Assembly (NCBI GenBank): GCA_015228895.1
Contig: JADGCR010000129.1
Coordinates: 1 to 6,425, forward strand
DNA from: Magnetococcales bacterium
GTDB lineage: Bacteria; Pseudomonadota; Magnetococcia; Magnetococcales; Magnetaquicoccaceae
Reading direction: 5' to 3'
Length of the DNA stretch: 6,425 nucleotides
Part shown: positions 6,390-6,425 of the stretch, piece by piece
Numbering within the stretch: the stretch's first letter is position 1
Layout: the number at the start of each line of letters is the position of its first letter
Notes under the pieces: generated by a model
The model's input: the letters and a program-made list of their open reading frames with translations, nothing else
Database searches by the model: none
What the model was told of the DNA's origin: nothing
Translations under genes and position numbers: made by a program

Positions 6390-6425
6390 CAGCCACGGAC
6401 TTTGAACAAAGGTTGAATGGGTTGG
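6389..6425 (-). CDS. 3' end of an upstream gene in the same operon, cut by the window edge
   Basis: Reading the minus strand from the right edge, an open frame ends QPIQPLFKVRG followed by TGA at 6391-6389. The last A of this stop is the first base of the pseG start (TGATG), a common arrangement for coupled genes. Eleven residues are too few to identify the product. By pathway context a pse gene such as the cytidylyltransferase pseF is a reasonable expectation, but the sequence does not show it. Confidence 0.5.
   Translation of the reverse strand, partial: QPIQPLFKVRG

Noticed and set aside
4941..6416. A plus-strand open frame of 491 codons opposite the pseG fusion
   Set aside because: It is antisense to a securely identified gene, and its Gln/Pro/Gly/His-rich composition is typical of a mirror frame.

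Overview
The window comes from a GC-rich Gram-negative bacterium, probably a proteobacterium. This is inferred from high-GC codon use, tight operon packing and a bacterial-type pseudaminic acid pathway; the species cannot be named from the sequence alone. All supported genes lie on the minus strand, so transcription runs from the right edge to the left edge.

Right part (about 6425 down to 3865) is nonulosonic acid biosynthesis. A clipped gene end at the right edge runs by a TGATG overlap into a 488-residue fusion of PseG (UDP-sugar hydrolase) and a PseH-like GNAT acetyltransferase. That gene overlaps by ATGA the pseudaminic acid synthase gene pseI. These enzymes cover three consecutive steps: N4-acetylation of the UDP-aminosugar, release of UDP, and condensation with phosphoenolpyruvate to give pseudaminic acid. 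PseB, PseC and PseF are not visible and are expected upstream, beyond the right edge.

Middle part (about 3858 down to 570) is a candidate tailoring and transfer module. It holds a FemAB/GNAT-like acyltransferase six bases after pseI, a KpsS-like capsule polysaccharide glycosyltransferase overlapping it by ATGA, and, after a 119-base gap, a small class I SAM-dependent methyltransferase. By context these could modify pseudaminic acid or transfer it to a surface polysaccharide or flagellin. That role is inference.

Left part (502 to the left edge) holds the first 167 residues of an AAA-family ATPase with a clear Walker A motif. Its base composition and codon use are clearly more AT-rich than the sugar genes (two sampled 60-base lines counted 32% and 42% GC, against 62% and 65% for two lines inside pseI and pseG). 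It is probably a separate, transferred unit and could belong to a defence-type gene pair whose partner lies outside the window. No RNA genes, CRISPR arrays, insertion sequences or convincing terminators were seen.
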